DNA of 64,000 nt, taken from contig CM041292.1 in NCBI GenBank assembly GCA_023052935.1, forward strand, positions 40,694,139-40,758,138. The letters are read 5' to 3'. The notes beneath the pieces were generated by a model. That model had not been told where the DNA came from. It did no database searches and saw nothing but the letters and a program-made list of their open reading frames with translations. Of this stretch, positions 1-47,886 are shown piece after piece (within the stretch, counting starts at the first letter, position 1; each line of letters begins with the position of its first letter). The DNA comes from Piezodorus guildinii (taxonomy: Eukaryota; Arthropoda; Insecta; Hemiptera; Pentatomidae). The position numbers and the translations under genes were made by a program.

Positions 1-60
1 TTGCCATCAGTAACTTGATATTCTCGGACATCCAGGGAGAGGGCCTTGTTTTTCGCCTCT

Positions 61-179
<119 letters not shown>

Positions 180-705
180 AAGATAGATATTTCTTAAGTT
201 TACGGGCTTACAAAACGTCATAGTAACTCGTACGATTGACTTGGTTACAGAAAATTTAGTTTTCTCTTTTAAATAAATGCTAAATTGCGATGTATTTTAC
301 TTATAAACCTTCAGGAATGAATATTTTTAATCGTGGTGATAACCGCATCAAAATCCGTCTTGTGGTTTAGCAGTTAGCGGAAACCAAAATTGCTTTATCA
401 TTATATATGTATGTAGATGTCAGAAATCGAGATTTGAGTTTATTTAGAACCTCATTTGGTTAACTAGAATCTTCAATTAGATCTCTACCTTTTTTTTTTT
501 TTTTTTTAAACATATTGATATCTACAACTGTTTTTAAAAAACATACATCAAGTAAATGTGATGGTTACATAGAAAATGGTCATGAAATACATGTAGAGCC
601 ACTACCCAGTGGCAGCACTCTAAGATCTCTACCTAACCTAAGAAATTGTTTTCACAATCTGATGAACTATTAGACGAAAGCCTTCTTCGCGGAAAAGGTA
701 TAAAT

Positions 706-1051
706 TAAGGATGGGCATAATCGAATGATCGGACTTCGATGATTTAAATAATCGAATGATCGAATGATTATTTTGCATTCTGAAAGACAATATGGCACAA
801 TTCCCCCCTCTATGATTGCTGAGCTGGCTGAGCCTAGGTACAAATATGCATATAATTTATGAGCAAAAGAAAAAAAAAAAAAAAGGTCATACGATTGTCC
901 CCATCCCTCATAATCCCTTGATTATCGTTAAAAACTTCAGTTCGAATGATGATTCGTTTCTCCAAACCGATTAATCCGATAATCGATTTAATTCGAATGA
1001 TTGAAATAATCGAATGATCTGATGATCGTCATTCCATTATGCCCATCCCTA
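706..1051. mobile_element. hAT-like MITE with terminal inverted repeats and 8-bp duplication
   Basis: The left end reads TAAGGATGGGC and the right end is the reverse complement of TAGGGATGGGC, so 10 of 11 terminal bases match. The 8 flanking bases are GTATAAAT on the left (698-705) and GTATGAAT on the right (1052-1059), 7 of 8 identical. An 8-bp duplication and a TAGGGATGGGC-type end are usual for hAT superfamily transposons. The interior is built from repeated AATCGAATGATC-type words in both orientations and has no transposase, so the element is non-autonomous and relied on an enzyme supplied elsewhere. It lies upstream of the gustatory receptor gene. Confidence 0.8.
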
Positions 1052-1059
1052 GTATGAAT

Positions 1060-1936
1060 GCATTGGTGATAAGTAGTGTAACTAAAAAAACAACTGTAGT
1101 AGCCAAACACACAAATAAAAACACAAAGATGATGATCTAACACTACTTATTTAGAATTTTTGAAATAAATTTCTAAAAACCAATGGACAAGAACAGGCCC
1201 CTATGAGAGATAAATAGTTAAATGCAAAGTATGAAGCAGTAAACGCATATTCATAACAAGTTAATTGCGACGTCAAAAGGTGCTACCCAGAGGAAATACT
1301 CCATAGCCGTCGTATGAGCTACATAGATTCTTCTTGACAACTGGATTTCATAGCTCCTCCCAAGGCATGAGGTAGATAAGCTCTCTAATCGTGGAAAGAA
1401 CATCTGTCCTCTATGCCACAGTTGGAGGCTTTCGTAGACCTTCGAGCATATGTACTTGACATTTATATGTCTAGACTGTACCGCTTATGATTTATACACA
1501 AACTCCGTGTTGATCCAACCTATTTCTACTTCAGTAAGAGAGAAATTGCTGTTCCATAGTTACCTCCAAGCAATGGGATATCTGTAGAAGCTATTGGCAT
1601 TCATTTGGGAAAAACAATTATTTGTTTTTATAATTATCTACGGTAATTTACATCACTGCGAATGCCCTTATTGCCTCAAAGCAGGGTATTAAATAAATAA
1701 AAATAGCTGTGATATTATTCAGAAGAAGTTTTTCTAAAATGTATTATTATTATAACCAATCATATTCCAATGTATTCTTATATTTTGATTCCAAATAATT
1801 TCGCTAATACCTTCCAAATGACAACAAATAATTCTGAAATGTTTATGCAAAATGAATCAATAAAAGGCATTGGTCGATATACCGAAGACTAGAACCAGAA
1901 TGTAATCCACAACCGCCCAATTGTACTGTAAGAGGG
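1060..1936. other. 5' flank of the gustatory receptor gene, no firm feature
   Basis: AT-rich sequence. The plus strand at about 1375-1500 can be read as a short cysteine/histidine-containing stretch (NICPLCHSW, then a stop) that faintly recalls the zinc-knuckle end of LINE ORF2 proteins. It is too short and too interrupted to call. I cannot place a promoter with confidence. Confidence 0.4.
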
Positions 1937-2755
1937 ATGAAGACCACAAAATCTAAGAACTGCATTGACGGATTAAAAAAGACATTGTCGATGTCGAGGT
2001 TTCACGGGATAATGCCACTGGATGAACAATGTCATATCGGGCCCAAGTTGGTTTTAATGTCGTCTCTAATATATTTCATTCAATTTATTTTTGTTTTATT
2101 ATGGCTCTGGTTATATTATATACATTTGATGGCCATTACCATAAACACATCCCTAACAGTCTTTAGGATGAGTTGCAATTGGGTATCATTGGTTCTGATA
2201 TCCTACCGTTTCGTTCAAAAACGCCACGAGCTCAGGGCTATAATGTGGTCGCTGTCTGTGATTGACAAAGCGTTATGTTCAGCTGATTTACCTTGGAAAT
2301 GGTACATACCTCCCCTCCTAAACGGTGGAAATTTGATTCTGCTTATTCTTCCAATGGCCATCAATGTTTTCTTTGTTGGAAAAGATACCGCTTTATGGAT
2401 GGGTATATTTTACACCGATTTGTTTCTAATCTTACTAGTTTCGAACCAATTCTGCACTTTTCTAAATTTGATAGAATACTGTTTGAAACAGATAGGTTGT
2501 TCCAAAAATGCCGAATCTTTTCCAAAGCTGTACTCTGTCACTGAATGTTTCTGGCAAGGATTGAATGACATATATGGCCTAGGGATTACATTCATAATAG
2601 TGGCATTGTATTTGGGTATTTTACACCTTCTATATAATTTGTTTTCTCGTTCTGACCTGACACAAGTAGTCCTTATCAACGGCACGGTTTTGACAATTAT
2701 TCAGTCTCTGATTCTACTCCAATTAATTTTATCGTGTCAAAGGTTGACCACTCAG
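1937..2755 (+). CDS. Gustatory receptor exon 1
   Basis: Open from ATG at 1937 (G at -3) to CAG|GTAAGG at 2755/2756, 273 codons, ending in phase 0. It contains transmembrane segments 1-6 and the family-typical N-terminal G-x-x-P turn (HGIMPL). The reading frame stays open to 2872, past the splice donor, but the hydrophobic receptor pattern stops at the donor. Confidence 0.85.
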
Positions 2756-5700
2756 GTAAGGTACATATACTTTAAACAGCAGTTGCTTATTTCACCATAT
2801 ATTTTTAATAGTGTTAATTTATTTTTAAAAATATGTAATTATTATTTGATAAGATTTCCAATTACCTACTAGGTATAAAGAATAGTTTCGCAATTAAATT
2901 ATATAAAATGTCAGCGATCCCAAAGTTGCACTTCACCATTAGTAAATGATTTGATAAAAAATTAAATTAATACATTTATTGTTTTACAACATAGTCATTT
3001 ATAATATCATGCAATTACTTCGAGAACAATCTTAATCATTACTGCTTTTCGTAAAACCCTTTTAATCCATAACCCACAATAAAATAATCGATATTATTTT
3101 TCAACATGGACTTCTTTGAATCAATAATACGGATGTTTGGTTCAGTCATTGATTACGAATTGGCTTTAAAGGGAGCTCTAAGACAACCCCCAACATCTGT
3201 CTAATGGCTTCAAAGATATGCTGATCAACATTTCATGGAGACAAATAATTACAAAGATACAGGCAATAGATAAAAATAAACCATTCTAAAAGGAAGAGTA
3301 TGGATATAATGTATACTTGAATTATGATAATAGTGGCCAAGGATGTAGGTCCTTATGGAATATATCCTAAACATGGTTCTAAGATTACTCCAAGAATTCC
3401 TTAGCATCGTTAACTCATTATATCGCTTTCATTCCGTTTTTTTCGAATCACACAGCATAATATTGCAGAAGTTACTTTTACTCTTAAAAATGTATCTCTT
3501 AGTATCAGAAGTTACTAAAGTTTATATAAACTTTTTAAAGGGACACTGCAAGCATGCAATTCCAGGTTTCCTTCTAGAGCATGACAACAAAATCTGACTC
3601 CAAGAGTAGTTAGCCCTGAGGACCAATTGGTAGATATAGCAAGGGATTGTAAGAGGATGGAGGAAAGTGACAGAGAGCTGTAAATGAAGTGTTTAGGATT
3701 GATAAGGATGTCATATTGATATCAGAATAGTTAATGGGTGAAAAGCTTTTTGTCAGAATGTGATTATTTTACATATGTCAAAAAATGTTGTGCGAAAACA
3801 CATTGATAATCAATCCCAGGGCTATCAGAGATAGCCTTGTCCTTTGAAGTATAAGAAATATAAATATTTAATGTAACCCAAGAAGGTTTTAATTATTTAA
3901 AGTTAAAGAAATATGTTATTAACAATGATCATATTCTGTGATATAGGCCCACTCTTTAACATAATAAAGAGTGGGCCTACTCTTTAACTCATGTAACTAA
4001 CCATGGACTAAGCAGTTCTGGTTAGGCAGTTGTAAATTAGTTCTACTGAATAAAAAAAACAAATATGTACCTCTTCAACTCTCGAAGGGTCATAGGTTTA
4101 ATACATTTAAGTGAGGGTTTGTGTTGCTTCTAGAACAAACAGTCCCGAATAGGTCGAGATAAGCCGGCTCTTCTGCTGGGTTTTCCTTCTTATTTCTGGG
4201 CACTCACTTTATAGAGACTAGATTAGGCCAAGGAGAATTTCCTCCGATCTGAATGAGTGAACTCTATCGGACTATTTCCTTAAGTTTTGCAGTCTCTATT
4301 TTTCTTGAGTAATAAATATTATCAAGCAATTAAACAATTAAAGGGCACATAATTTAGATTATGTTTTTAAGTTCTTGGCACAAACAGACCACAAAAGTAC
4401 TTGCTTCCCAAATAATTATTGGCTTGTTGTGTCTCTATTAAATGATGAAAACCAGCGCTCTGCCATGTATACCCAAGTTGTTTTAAAAGCCTAAGAGATT
4501 TTCCACTTCTCTGTTCGTGATTTACTCACCCTGCCGCTGAAATAAAATAAATAACTATCCTGCCAAAGCCAGGTTCGAACTTGGGACCAAGAGATTAATA
4601 GGAAAATGCCCTATACCAACTTCCCTGTTGAATAAGAAATCTTATTACCATTAAGAAGAAAGAACAAGAATTACTGTTAAGGATATCTTATTTTATTTTA
4701 AGCTTTGCATTGTTAAATTAGGACATTTTAATTTCACTATTTTCCTAATTAAAATTTTATACTCATATTCTTTTTTTTACTTTTATTAGGTCAAAAAGTT
4801 CAACATTGATCTGTACAACAAACAGAAGAATTCTAGAACACTGCTAGCTAGTGTATGCTCAATTAAATTCCAATGTTTTAGATGTATTCAATTAGTACTC
4901 CATAGCTACTTATTTTATTTCAGGAAGAGTTACAGTTCCATTTCGAAACCAAGGAAAAATTCGAATTTACAGCTTACCATTTCTTCCCAGTTAATATCTC
5001 ACTTATAGGATCTGTAAGTATTTAATTTCAAGTATGAGAGATAATAATTTAATTATTATTACATGATGGTGAAGTTGGTTGGAGATGCAACTATCAAGAA
5101 ATCACACTAATACGATAAACTTATTTTATTGTGTGTCAACATTTCCACCTACATTGTAGACCTTCATAAACATACTAATTCCACATATATGCTATTATGT
5201 TTGCAAAAGTTTAATTTGTTACTTAGTTTGCTTATAATATTCAAATATTTGTATACTAACATTATCATTTTATATTACTGTTATCTATACCATATTTTAC
5301 CACTATTATCTTATTATTTTACTTGCCTTATTATTATTGTTTCTTTTAATAGTAATGGTTGTATTTCGTTTTTCTTAGCCCTGAAGAAGGCCCACAATGT
5401 AGGCCCGAAAGGTCAGCACACATATAAAATAAGTTAGTGTGATTTCTTCATTACTTCACTTGCAACCGACTTCTCGATCATATTCTCAATAGTCAATTAT
5501 TACTTCATCATTAATAATTATTACCTTTTGACTAAACAATAATGATTCCTAACTGGAAAAATATTTGGTTTCTTAATAATAATGAACTATCAGACTTGGC
5601 TTTTTCCACACTTTTATGGTATTTTTTCTCAAGTACAAAATATTACCAAGAAAGTAGATAATCAAAAATTCATAGGTCACTTGCTACTAATGGAGATCTA

Positions 5701-7188
5701 AATAAAAGATAAGGCCTCCCATGATGAAACTTATCATAGATTTCGCAGAATTCTCTTCAGGAATTTGGGTCTTGTGGAATACGAATATTATATGTATAGT
5801 TGGTGGAACCTTATTGAAAGGTATCAATGGAATAAATTTCTCAAAGAAAGTGAATCATTTTTCTCTACACAAAGTTATCAATTCTTACTTAATCTAAGGG
5901 AGGTAAGAGTGTTGACAGTAAATGTTTTCAGCACATCAGGAGGTGTTTCAGGGTTTTAACTAGATTTGTGACAACTGGGTTATTGATTCTGGATCACATA
6001 AAGGGATGTATAATTAATAAGGTTTAGAGCACTTGACTCATTCATACCACAAAATTACTCGATAACCAAATATTAATTCGCTGGTTTGAGGTGTCTTTTT
6101 GAAAGGGTGTATAGCCAAGCACTGCCCATTATAAGAAATTAATTTGAAGTTATTAGTTGTTGAATAAGTGACAACTACATGGTCATAGCCAGGATTTTCT
6201 TAAGGGGAGGGATAGGGGGCAAGCAGGTTGAAAATCATTAGGGGAGCCAAGCAGATCGAAAATATAAGTAATTTTTTTTTTTTTTCAAATACCGTCTAAA
6301 TACCAATAAATTTAGGGCATAATGACCTTCCTGTCGATCGCCTAAGAAAACAAAGTAACCTAATGTAACCAATAAATTTTAAAATTAAGTACCTGCTTGT
6401 AAGTTAAAACATTCTATAGTCGCACATTTTATCCTAATACATTGTTTTTTATCTTTTATTTTATTAGTCCCAACAAATTTAGGGGATCTACAGCTTTCAT
6501 TGGCCCCTCCTTTTCTTCCCCCGTGGACTGTTGTAGAGACTTAATGAACATATTTTTTTTTTTAATTTGATAATAAAATACCTTTCAAATCTAGAGTGAA
6601 TTTCAAATAAAAGGGAGTATTGAAAAAACCTTGAAAAATAAAGTCATAAGAAGAACTATGTTAATGGATGAATGAAAAGGGAATTTGCTTGAATCATCTG
6701 AATAATTTCAGTATTATAGCCATCCTAATTCTTATATCATTACTAATAATGAAATTATTATAATAAAATATGGAAGGAGTGTACATAGGGTTTTCATTAG
6801 AGTGAGGTTTAATTAGGTTGAAAATCCTGGGAGGCATGTGTGTTGAAAATATAATTTTTTTCAAACTGTCTATATTCATATAAAGTTGATTAATAAACAC
6901 ATGCTTGGAAACAAAAACACTTTTTATCTTGACACCATATTTTTATTTCTATCTATTATTTTTATTTATTCCAACAATCTTTAGGGAGGGAGCATGGTCC
7001 CCTCCTCTGCGTAAGCCAAAGGTAAATATTCTATTGTTTTATACATACATCCATATAAGCCTTGATATAGTATGATTAATGAGTCTAATGATTTAAAATG
7101 TGTACTGTTCCAGATGATTCTTTCAGGAACAACATATTTAGTCACATTGCTCCAGTTCACTCCTAGTGGAATTCAAAAGAGTGAATAA
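1937..7188 (+). CDS. Gustatory receptor (insect chemoreceptor family), 4 exons
   Basis: This is a predicted seven-transmembrane ligand-gated ion channel subunit of the insect gustatory receptor family, acting in the plasma membrane of chemosensory neurons. Joining exons 1937-2755, 4790-4852, 4924-5013 and 7114-7188 gives 348 residues, with every intron in phase 0. That matches the conserved phase-0 introns near the C-terminus of many family members. Exon 1 holds six hydrophobic segments, roughly residues 38-65, 72-95, 126-148, 152-176, 212-236 and 244-268. The signature is in the last two exons: FTAYHFFPVN, and then TYLVTLLQF in the final membrane segment, which fits the family motif TYxxxxxQF. 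The length is at the short end for the family (about 350-450), so a small upstream exon cannot be excluded. No frameshift or stop interrupts the model. Its ligand cannot be told from sequence. It converges on the PGM gene. Confidence 0.85.
3945..3978. repeat. Perfect 14-bp inverted repeat (hairpin)
   Basis: AGGCCCACTCTTTA is followed after 6 bases by its exact reverse complement. Part of the arm, ACTCTTTAAC, occurs once more just downstream. It is inside gustatory receptor intron 1. Confidence 0.9.
4480..4630 (-). mobile_element. tRNA-derived SINE fragment, family 2
   Basis: Read on the minus strand, there is an A-box-like TGGTATAGGGCA followed by a B-box AGTTCGAACC at tRNA-like spacing. Next comes an AT-rich stretch and TTTCAGCGGCAGGGTG. 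The same order (B-box, ATTATTTATT, TTCAGCCAGGGGG) is seen in the plus-strand copy at 50774, which makes this a dispersed family and not a lone tRNA relic. Confidence 0.5.
4790..4852 (+). CDS. Gustatory receptor exon 2
   Basis: A 63-base exon between the acceptor TTATTAG|GTC and the donor AGT|GTATGC, phase 0 at both ends. It encodes 21 mostly polar residues, as expected for the intracellular loop before the last membrane segment. The donor is weaker than GTAAGT. An alternative donor three bases upstream (GCT|AGT) is not a GT site, so this end is preferred. Confidence 0.75.
4924..5013 (+). CDS. Gustatory receptor exon 3
   Basis: A 90-base exon, TTTCAG|GAA to TCT|GTAAGT, phase 0. It encodes 30 residues ending FTAYHFFPVNISLIGS. 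This matches the conserved F-x-A-x-x-F-F-x-x-N/D block that comes just before the last transmembrane segment in insect gustatory receptors. The short intron before it is 71 bases. Confidence 0.85.
5047..5523. mobile_element. Foldback element with ribozyme-like motif (copy 1)
   Basis: Arms at about 5047-5190 and 5380-5523 are diverged reverse complements, for example GAAGTTGGTTG...TGCAAC against GCAACCGACTTC. The right arm carries CTGAAGA, a GGCC...GGCC hairpin and then GAAAGGTC at 5379-5417. The left arm carries a decayed inverse of it (TCAACATTTCCACCTACATT at about 5140). It belongs to the same family as the larger foldback at 41423-42504. It sits in gustatory receptor intron 3. Confidence 0.7.
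5524..7113 (+). other. Remainder of gustatory receptor intron 3
   Basis: AT-rich. An open frame at 5765-5959 follows a plausible acceptor, but its protein resembles no family I know and would break the receptor motif order. Two stretches near 6200-6290 and 6760-7020 share wording (ggggagg-type words, CCCCTCC), which suggests decayed repeats. Nothing else is called. Confidence 0.5.
7114..7188 (+). CDS. Gustatory receptor exon 4 (C-terminus)
   Basis: The exon opens after TTCCAG at 7114 and stops at TAA 7186-7188. It encodes 24 residues containing TYLVTLLQF, the diagnostic gustatory receptor motif. The phase agrees with exon 3. A possible polyadenylation signal AATAAA lies at 7309-7314. Confidence 0.88.
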   Translation: MILSGTTYLVTLLQFTPSGIQKSE

Positions 7189-10100
7189 TTTGTGTTTTCT
7201 CTTTATATATATTTTTCTTGAATATTTAAAAAAATATTTTTCTTTACAAAAGTCCAAGTTTAAAATATGTCCTAATGTCCTTACCTTGTCTATTAAGTAT
7301 TATAAATTAATAAAAAACTATTTCAGCTTGTCTGTGTTTGCTTGTGTTGAAATTTTAATAATGCGGAAGAAATTGAATTAAAAAAATTATTCTTTAACTA
7401 TATTAGTAAATGAGTAGGACTTACATATATTTTTCTATAATGCAACATTAAAACATTCACAAAAGTTGAAACACAATTAGAATTAATTAATAATAAAAAA
7501 AACAATTTGTCATATGTTATCCAAGGAAGTTGAAATACTTTAAGTAACGTCCAACTCTATTATAGAAAGGGTCAAGTTGATCATTCTCTACTTGTACTTG
7601 TAGGCATTTAAATAAATATATGCAAGGGAGATTATTTAAAATACATTTATTCCCACTCAAATTATAATACATTGCTACATTACATCATAGAGATAGACTA
7701 AAAAAAAAAAAAAAGGAAGATAAGTTACAAGTAGTGGAATATTGGCAACCACACTCTAACATACAAATACAACATACATGCACAATAAAAATATATGCTC
7801 TATCCTCTAAATTTTCAGATAGTGGAACGAGCGCTTTGAGATAATTTTTTTGTAAATTATTATTTATTAGAAAAATTATAATCTATACAGAGTCGGATTC
7901 ATCGCTTGAACGCTTCACAACTCCTATCTGGCAGTCGGGTGCTGGTCTACGGGCTCAATGCCCTATCGCAATCCCAATATATACATAAAACTACAAACCC
8001 TACTTAACACTAAACCACTTTGTGGCAAGGAAAGCAATGCCGATCCATCTAGCTATCTTTCTTATTAATTTTTCATTACAATTATTTCATTGTTATTTAC
8101 CATGCCTTGATGTTTCGGCTATTGCTTTCTTTATGAACACAAGTACTTTATCCTATACAAGAACTTGTCCCAGCTTGCTTTACCTAACATCTACTCTGAC
8201 CCACTTACAGCTCTTCACTCAAGCAGGACAAGTGGAGCCTTCTCAAAATCTACGTTTACTAAACAAAAATATATAATACTCAAATCCATTTCAGCAATAT
8301 CCAAATCTCTTAACCTTCAGTTGTAACTTACAATTTGGTTTCTGCATGGAATAGAGAAAAAAAAAAATCAATAAGAAACAAATTCTTTCCATAGATATAT
8401 ATAATGAAATTCTTACTCTGAGTTTTTAGAGTTTTGAATAGAAGTAAAATTAGACAGAATTGATGTTTTATGTAACTTTAATATATATTGAAAAAAAAGA
8501 AGATATCCTTTCCTTATTCAAACCCTAAAGAAACCGACTCATAAATTATAAAACTGTTTTTCTATACAGATATAGCACAAATTCTTTCATTTTTCACCAT
8601 TTGAACTACAATCACTTAATTTCTAATGTGTAATTTCATTACAAAATTACAAAAGTAAAAATTGTGCGCTTTATTTTATACTACACTAGGTTTATATGTT
8701 ACATATTTCTTATTACAACAGTTAGTATATCTACTTATTATATAATTTAATTAATATTACAATAAAGTACTTATAGTAAGTTAAAAAAAACATTTTTTAA
8801 GTTAACAATATAATCTTTTTACAACCTAATATTTCAACATTAGGTTAACCTTTTTATTTTGTTCATGTAGGGGATGAAATGTATCAGCTAGTGATACAAT
8901 ATAAAAAGAAGTATAATGCTTATATAGTTACATTATATCAACTTATATTATTTATTACCATATATGAGTTATATTAGCAAATTTAATTCATATTATTTTA
9001 TATAATATGTATGAATTATATCAACAAAAAATATGAACTTGTGAATTTCAACAAATGAATCCATTAATGGCTTAATGTTCGAGCATTTCTAGATAACTCC
9101 ACTCAAAATTCATAAGGTTAAAAGAACTGAAGTGACATGTAGTAGACTTCAACAATATTTCCTTTTTGTGATTATTTATAGTAATCATAGGCAAGATACT
9201 TCTTTTAGGCAGGCTAGATTGCTGCTGTCCACATGAACTGATCCAGCTGGCATTGCCAAGCTATTTTTCATATATTTTTTAATAATCCATACACACTTTC
9301 TCAGAAAGTAACAAATACACTTATTTAAATTGTTTCATACAACATTCAGATTAGACCTATTAACATTAAACAAATTTATATAATTGAAAACCATATAAGC
9401 AGAGGGTGCCATACTTAGGATATGTGACTGTTATTTCAAACACATTTTTTAAGTAATAAATTTCAGTATTATTAAGGAGATATTTCCAACAATAATTTAA
9501 AACATGCATAATAACATTAGGCCATTCAAAACAGGAAATTGGGCTTAGTTTAATTAATAATTTTTAAGAATAGCTAAAATTTCAAAAGGTTGTGGAATCT
9601 CTATTTCACATAGAGAAGAAACAGATCTATTTTATTATTTATCGGATCTCTTCGAAAAATTATAGGAAATATTTCGTGCCAGATTCTCATGACTAAAATC
9701 CTGGAATTGCTGTGTTCTAAATATGCGATTTTTATTTGCTAGATTACTCCCAAACCAAAAGATTACAATTAAGATATCATAACTTACAACATAATTTAAA
9801 ATTTCAAAGTTGACATTATCTCATAAAATCAATTCAAATGTTATGAAAAATTGCAGGAAATTTGAAGAACTAAATTAGATTGGACTAGCATTAATAGATA
9901 ATATCAAAACTTCAGCCACATTTACAACAAATTCGGCAAAAATTTGATACAACAGACCTTCAGTAAGAATGTTGGCAATATTTGATGTAAACAGGATGTA
10001 AGGATACATAACAAATGTAATATCATTTTTTCGAAGTTGTAAAATAAGTGTTTTTAAATAATCTTCAGACCACAAAAGTCAATTATAACTTATGAAAATG

Positions 10101-10549
10101 CTTGAATGTACTAAGAAATAAAAAAAGAATCAACATAAAACTTCTCCAAAATATTTTCTTCCTCACTGTTAATCTGTAATTGTTTCTTCAAATATTTCAA
10201 CTTAAACCTCAGTTCCACACTTATTCTTCAATGAAAAATGACTAGATTCTTCATTAGTGGCTGTTGTAACATAAAAATACATCTACAAATACATGAAGAA
10301 GCAATTTTTATGAATAAAGCTGTTCAGTAATGAGAAATTTATAAAATATTTGGACTACTACTTAATAAATATTTAAATATAACAGTGTCTATGGCTAAGA
10401 TTATTTAAGAAAAAGTATGAAAGGTAAAACAAATGTCTTTTAACTTGTGAAAATATATATGTATTTGAGTTTATATTCAGGAAGTTGCTCTTTCTATAAG
10501 TTAAAATTTTGAACAGTCTAATATATTATCTATTCACTAATGGTCAATA
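7189..10549. other. Intergenic space between convergent genes
   Basis: AT-rich DNA between the 3' ends of the receptor and PGM genes. It has an A-run at 7700-7714. The open frame at 8022-8276 (plus strand) follows a slightly GC-richer patch (7890-8030) but has no recognisable domain. I see no RNA gene or intact element here. The PGM 3' UTR must lie at the right end, but I could not fix its polyadenylation site. Confidence 0.6.
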
Positions 10550-47742
<37,193 letters not shown>

Positions 47743-47840
47743 CCGCTCCATTACCTTGGCCGGTACTGGGGAGATGCTTGGATTAGGCTTCAGGCAGCGA
47801 CCTGCGCGCGCAGGCCCCCCCTCCCGTCCCCGCTTCTGAA
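47743..47840 (-). promoter_or_regulatory. GC-rich 5' leader of PGM
   Basis: GC-rich segment with a CGCGCGC core. On the minus strand TATTTCAG|AAGCGG at 47836/47835 is a good acceptor, so the coding exon may begin at 47835 and follow an upstream non-coding exon. A transcription start cannot be located from sequence alone. Confidence 0.5.
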
Positions 47841-47886
47841 ATACAATCTCACAATCAGCTGTTTCTTATCACTACAGGATGAATAG

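Larger units (their letters stand above)
2756..4789 (+). other. Gustatory receptor intron 1
   Basis: AT-rich intron with donor GTAAGG and an acceptor after a pyrimidine run (ending TTATTAG). It holds the perfect hairpin at 3945-3978 and a tRNA-derived SINE fragment on the minus strand near 4480-4630. The other open frames in it, for example at 3355-3597, show no family resemblance. Confidence 0.75.

Noticed and set aside
1375..1500. Cysteine/histidine-rich reading resembling a LINE zinc knuckle
   Set aside because: Interrupted by a stop, and too short without other LINE motifs nearby.
5765..5959. Open frame in gustatory receptor intron 3 preceded by an acceptor-like sequence
   Set aside because: Its protein has no receptor features, and including it would break the exon order around the conserved C-terminal motifs.
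8022..8276. Open frame of 84 codons between the two genes
   Set aside because: No domain, no splice context and composition like the surrounding DNA. A chance frame is the simplest reading.
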